Assembly (NCBI GenBank): GCA_020086605.1
Contig: JACBWW010000015.1
Coordinates: 13,906,218-13,970,217 of the forward strand
From: Lanius collurio
Lineage: Eukaryota > Chordata > Aves > Passeriformes > Laniidae
Length of the DNA: 64,000 nucleotides
Direction of reading: 5' to 3'
Shown here: positions 58,401-64,000 of the stretch, piece after piece
How positions within the stretch are numbered: the stretch's first letter is position 1
Layout of the letters: every line of letters begins with the position of its first letter
Made by a program: the position numbers and the translations under genes
The notes under the pieces: model-generated
Told to the model about the DNA's origin: nothing
The model's database searches: none
The model's input: only the letters and a program-made list of their open reading frames with translations

Positions 58401-61400
58401 TTGGCAACTCTGCCTTTCAATATACTGCTTCTTATTTAATTACCACTTCAAACAAGACTGCATTATATCCATAGTCGATGCTTTGCTTTGCTTTCCAACA
58501 GGCAGAGCAACATTGTAAAGATTTAAAGCAAATCACTAACAGCCATAGGACGAGAATACCATACCCTTCACAGAAAGGCATAGAAGAAACAATGAAAGTG
58601 TGATACTTTGCTAAAAGAGGGAGGGCAGGGGAATTAGACAAATTGTTATCAAGGACAGCGAAAGAAGGAGGGGCACATAGAAGTGAAGCGATGTGGAACT
58701 TGTCCCTTCAGCATTTATGCTGAACATCGAAGGTGTGTGATCTAAACCATCCTTCAAATTGATGGTACCACTTTACTCACATGGCCACAACACTTGAAGT
58801 ACTGCAGTTACCAAACCAGAAAAACAGAACACAACAGAACACATGGCCTTTCCCTATTTTACTTAGTAAGCAGCAGCTACTACCTTATCTGGCTATAATT
58901 CCCCCCTATTGCTCTGCTCTTGCATCAATATTATCACTGGTACTCCACCAAGTGTTACCATTACTCCAAAGGCACAGAAAAGGCCTCAGGCAGTTTCTAC
59001 TGTTTGCATCACTGCATCAGTAAAATCAGTGGAGGCTTGTTTGATACAGTTCATGCATCAGCAGGCACAAGGGCCTTCTCTGCAGTGCACCACCCACCAC
59101 TCCTGCTGCTTCTGAAGCACTGAATGGATGTACTATGAGTAGATATGAAATCACCCAAGATAAGCAGAGAGAGAGAACATTTCTTCCAAGTAGTTTCTTT
59201 TACTGAAAAGCGATTTTTGCCTTGATGTCAAAATACATGGATTGAGTTGGGATGGTATTTTTCTGCCTGTTTATATGTGCATCTCTCCAACAGATGGAAT
59301 GTAATGGATGCAGCACAGGCCAAACTGAGAATTATTCTAGTGGAGGCCATAATAATGATCACAAATGGTAAAATGAAATAAAAGTTCAAATTTAGCTCAT
59401 TAGTACATAATTTTCTCCTTGCCACAGAAAACTTGGCAATAACTTCTCCCTGCTTCTGACCCTTTTTGAATGCAGCCAAAGAAATCCACCTATACAAAAC
59501 TGAGATTTCAGCATGGGATTTCCAAGAGATGTCTAAAGGATTTTGGAGCATAGCTGGGCAGGAATTCTCATGCTTCTACTACACAAACAATACCAACCTT
59601 TAGAACGTACCTAGGGAACATTTGTTCCCTAAAGGAATAAAAATTTAAATTATCTGTGTTTCCTACCAAACAGGATTTTCAGGATTTCCTTTCAAGTAAA
59701 TCAGTGCTTCTAGACTACTCCATAGCTAAGAAGTGTGGGAACTGCAGCACTGAGACACTGGGAATTCAGGCTCATGAGGTGTCACAACTCACAAGAGCAA
59801 AAGGTTCAGTTGCCAACCAGCAGGTGCAGAACCAAAGAAGCTGGCATTTGGGGAAAATGACAGCTTTCCACACTGCCTTTAAAAGGCTAAGCAGACATGA
59901 AACCATCTATCCTGAGTTTTTTGAAAGTACATCTGGAATTTATTTGGAGGGTTTTTTTGGTTGGTTGGGGGTTTTTTTTGTTTGTTTGTTTTTAAGAAAA
60001 ATTGAAACTTGCAAATTAATTCTGAATGAAATCTATGATCTTATGCCACTTAGGTAATTTAGAAAACCTGACTGTCCTGTAACTAAAACAAAAAAAACAC
60101 CTGTAAAGAAAGGTTAGTATGGGAGGGTAAGTTCATCTCTGCTTTCAACAAAGCTCAGCTGTACTTACCAGTATATATACAGATTTCTGTAACAATATAA
60201 TATAGTACCAAAAGGAATTGCAACCTATTGAGAGCTTTTTGGTCCCAAGCAAGGACAATCCAACATCACATTATGAAGCTTATCTGGACTGTTACGTAGT
60301 TGCCAGACTGCAAAAGTACAGCACATTTTTGGGGTGATCAGTGCTAACCCTTCCTGGTACATTAAAATATTTTCAAAGGTTTACACAAAAGCTACAAGGT
60401 CTACAGACAATTAATCTCCATTTTGTTTATTATTAGATAACTTGTGAATATCCATAAACAAAGTACGAGATCCAGCCAAGGAACATGTAATGGCTGGTCT
60501 CCTCTGAGGAGCAATAAAAGCATGAATATTTGGGGGTTGCTTTAAGAGGATTAGAAGTCTTTCAAAAATAATTTTAAAAATGTTTACATAGTTTTCTAAT
60601 TCTTTTCCTCCTCAGGTGCAGTACTCCAACAGAGGAGAAGCTACATGTCCATGTCAACACAGCTGCAAAGCCATGCAAATATTCAAACTGAGATGGAGAT
60701 CCCTGGAAGACAAAACACCTTGTCAAGCCTTCAAAAAACTTATTAAATTACAGCTTTCTACCCTATATGATCTTCTTCCCTACTATAGAAAACACTAGGT
60801 AAGGTACCAAATTAAATGAGCTGCACAGCCACAAGGCATAGTGCAATGAAGAATCCATTACCTAAATCATTTTATATCTAAGCGAAGGGAAAATGCAAAG
60901 ACATTTACATTAGTGTCTGATATGAATGTAAACCCTGCATTACTGATGGAGAAATGATAGTACAGCTGTCCATTCTGTGTGTGATTGTAGTACTGGGCCA
61001 CACATTTATCAAACTGTCCCTTCTATTTAAAAAGGTATTAAGTACGTGCACAAATTCTGCATTACTGCATAGCAACAAAGCCAAGAAACCTTTTCCTACC
61101 ATTTTTTTATTTGCCATCAGTGCACAATTGGGGTCTGAGAAGTTATTACAAAACATTTTTTTTTCACTGAACTCCTATACAAAGTCTATGTGCTTCTCTT
61201 TGTAATGTTTATTATTATAGAGTCAATCACACAATGCAATTTAGATGATAACCATACTTAAGTTTTCTTTTTCTACCCTTTTCAAAGTTCTGAAAAAGGA
61301 AAAACATGCAAATGCTGATCTGGACATTTTTTAAATGTGGAAATTTTCTGGCTGAAGGACATTTATTCAAGACACAATAAGATGAAACGAAATGGGCCAA

Positions 61401-64000
61401 GTTTTGCTTACTATATTCATGTACACCATTCAGTTAAAGTCTGCCACCTAAACAAACCCCATCATCCAGGAAATCTACATGCAGCAAACGGAAAACTAAA
61501 ATGAAAGATGGAGTGAAATCAAAGAATATTCTTTGGTCTATGATTGGGCCATCTGGCAGTAACTTCCCTGATGTCAGCATAGACAACTTCACGGATGGAC
61601 TCCCAGTGCCTCAGAACGACACTTCCTCTGTTCTTTGCTGGTTCCTGAACAGCAATTCTCTACCAAATACCATGGGACACCAAGGTACCAGCACTATGAA
61701 AAAATTATTGTAATGCAGTGTCCCCAACATTGCCTTGGTTTATTAGAGAATTCACAGCTTTTTCTTAAAAAGAGAGCAGGTCTTGTTTAAATTCTGGCCC
61801 TAATCCCAATTCAGGAGATGGCATTCTGCCTTTCTAAGGTTACCATCAAGTGAAGAAGTAGAGAGTAAAAAAAAAAATTCCCATCAAAGTCAGTAAATTA
61901 GATTGATATAGGGACTACATTCTGCTGACCACAAGTTGTGAATGAATACACAGCTGGCATAATTTATCATCATAGTCCCTATGTTAATAAAATACTATAA
62001 AATGATTATAACATGTACTGCCATGTCAGGTCACATTCAAGATAGTTGATGAATGCTCAAAAACTGTTAAAATGCAAAGAAAAGACAGCCCTATCAAAAT
62101 GAGAACAGCCCTTTAAGAACATTATTTCAGGGCTTCTCAATTGCTATTACCAACTCAGCTGGTGAGAAGTGAGATACCAAAGTCATTTTCCTTTCTCATA
62201 TAAAATGACAATGGTTGACTTTTTTCTTTTTTAATGGAAACCACTATATTATTCATTTTGTTTCCATTCTTATTCCAAGAAGATCTGTTTTTGTAAACAG
62301 CTACTGAAATGAAAACCCATGCATACATTAAGAAGACTAAAGGCTAAGTAAAAATAAACAGACAAGAATTTCTCACCCCTATTGCACAAAACTGAGCTCT
62401 TTCTCACCTTACCATGATTAGAAGTTTCTTTCAGAAAACAAGGCTAGACAGAACTACACCTTTCATTTTCACAGCTCCATTATAATGATGCATCAGAAAT
62501 AATTGTCTGCTACAGCCTTGTAGCAAGTATCTTTATAATAGGCTATCCAGTTAGAAGTCATGTCATTTGACTGGAGAACAGTATATGTAATGCCTGCATT
62601 AAGAATAGGAAAATAATATTAATTAACACAGTGGTCCGAGTTTGACCTCAGGAGTATGGGAGAATTTAGAACAAATTTTAAAAGGATGGTTAATGAGTGA
62701 CATGGACATAAAGGCAAAATGGGCTAAAATTTAAAGAATTCTCCAGATTGACATGGCAAGGTAGTCTACGTTTTAGACAAAGACAATAGAAATTCGGTCC
62801 ATCTTATATAGGTAGCTTTCAGTAAAGCATTTCCAGTGGAAACCATAGGTCAGTTTAGAAAGCTGGTGGGTAGGCAGCTATGCAAAGGAAAAACAGCAAC
62901 GAGAAATATTAAGGGGAAGAATTTCAGGCAGCAGGGAGCTTGGCTACTGGAGTTTTTCAAGGATAAATCTAGTTTAGTATTTTCTTTAATAACGATGGCA
63001 TGAACAACCAGGCTAATGTGAGTCATTGATGTGGGGTGTTGTTGCCAACGTAAGAGGAGGATTGCAATACCTAGCCCAAAAGAAATGGATTTCTTTGGTG
63101 ACAAGAACAATAGAAACTTGACATGAGTCCCACATGAACAAAAAAATATTGTGATTCTGTACTTGGGAGCTAACTGCAAAAACTGCTGCTAGAAGCTGAG
63201 AGCTCATCAATAAGAAATTACTAAGGTGGAGAATGAATGGTCTGTAAGATTCACCTATGAAAGAGACAAATGTAAGGCTACGAAGCATCAATCAAGGAAT
63301 TTTCTGTAGATAGAAAAGTACTAATGCCGTTGTACAAGAGCTTTCTTTTAAAAACTGCATGTGATAATGTCTTCAACATTTAAGACACAGATTCACAAAC
63401 CAGAACAGGGCACAGAAATGCTGCCACAACCATTCAGAAGTGTACATCTTAAAAGAGAAGGACAGAGAAGGTGAGATGTTTAGACCGATAGACAGCTGGG
63501 ATGTCATCTGCAGGGATAAAAAGCTGACAAAACAGTAAAAAACAGCATGAACTGGCCATTGGGCTGAACATTAGCAGTGGTTTCTCAGATATTAGGACAA
63601 TTTTGTTGCAGAAGAGCCAATCAGCGCTGCAGTGACAGAGAGCAAAAGAAGAAAGCGTTCAAAGTTTCTTATCCATTAGAAAACAGAGTCACTACATTAA
63701 TGGTGGTGCTTGATATGTTATAGCTTGCAACAGCAAGGGACTCAAGCTGACACTTTCAATTGTATGTGTGTGAATGTGCTGGTCTGCATTTATTTAGAAA
63801 TAAAGTAAATAATAACAATATCCATGAAATACAAGAGAGGCAAGAAAAGCCTGCAATTTTATTTACTTTATCACATTTCAGCAATCAAAAGCAGTAAAGA
63901 GCAATTTAGAAGAGATTAGTGGGTGTTAATGCTTCCCACTGCATTAGAGGACATTTTCACCGGAATACTGACAGCATGTCTTAGGGAACAACACTGATAA
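55481..64000. other. Gene-free 3' flank, distal part
   Basis: AT-rich sequence with the G/T tract at 59949 and a short ta-rich stretch near 57297. The longest open frame is 133 codons (59656-60057) and runs through the G/T tract, so it is not credible as a gene. Confidence 0.75.
59949..59993. repeat. 45-nt G/T-only tract
   Basis: A strand-asymmetric stretch of only G and T, ending in a (TTTG)n-like run. Confidence 0.9.

Noticed and set aside
59656..60057. 133-codon open frame in the distal flank
   Set aside because: It runs through a simple G/T tract, giving a low-complexity FFGWLGVFFVCLF-like end; not a gene.

Overview
This is vertebrate nuclear DNA, most likely from a bird. It is AT-rich with small, well-spaced exons joined by GT-AG introns, and its recognisable interspersed repeats are mainly CR1-type LINE 3' ends, the dominant repeat of avian (and other sauropsid) genomes. 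There are no operons, bacterial genes or CRISPR arrays.

The window holds one recognisable protein-coding gene, FBXW7 (F-box and WD40 repeat domain 7, also Fbw7/hCdc4), on the + strand. Ten coding exons between 11086 and 39878 join in frame to 1623 nt, encoding 540 residues plus a stop. That equals the length of the C-terminal region shared by the human FBXW7 alpha, beta and gamma isoforms. The isoform-specific first exons are not visible and presumably lie upstream; a 336-base assembly gap (9101-9436) hides part of the leading intron. From the protein I recall for human, only two conservative substitutions stand out (T232S and K299R, human alpha numbering). The three substrate-binding arginines that are cancer hotspots in human (R465, R479, R505) are intact.

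Layout: 1-11085 is intron 5' of the first shared exon, with one CR1 copy. 11086-14350 holds two exons encoding the start of the shared region and the beginning of the dimerisation segment. 21564-26050 holds the rest of the dimerisation segment and the F-box. 27903-28039 encodes the linker. 29675-39878 encodes the WD40 propeller. 39879 to about 41670 is the 3' UTR, with three candidate poly(A) signals, seed matches for miR-223, miR-27, miR-25/92 and miR-96/182, and a GC-rich CR1 tail fragment. From about 41670 to 64000 I see no gene: this is a flank of more than 22 kb with one antisense CR1, one probable ancient MIR-like SINE, a G-quadruplex motif and low-complexity patches.

FBXW7 is the substrate receptor of an SCF ubiquitin ligase. 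The F-box binds SKP1-CUL1, and the propeller captures phosphodegrons of cyclin E, MYC, NOTCH, JUN and others. I found no undescribed biological system. The most checkable oddities are a decoy splice acceptor that would add 29 codons in frame inside the F-box, a predicted miR-25/92 site fused to the distal poly(A) signal, and a CR1 insertion inside the 3' UTR.
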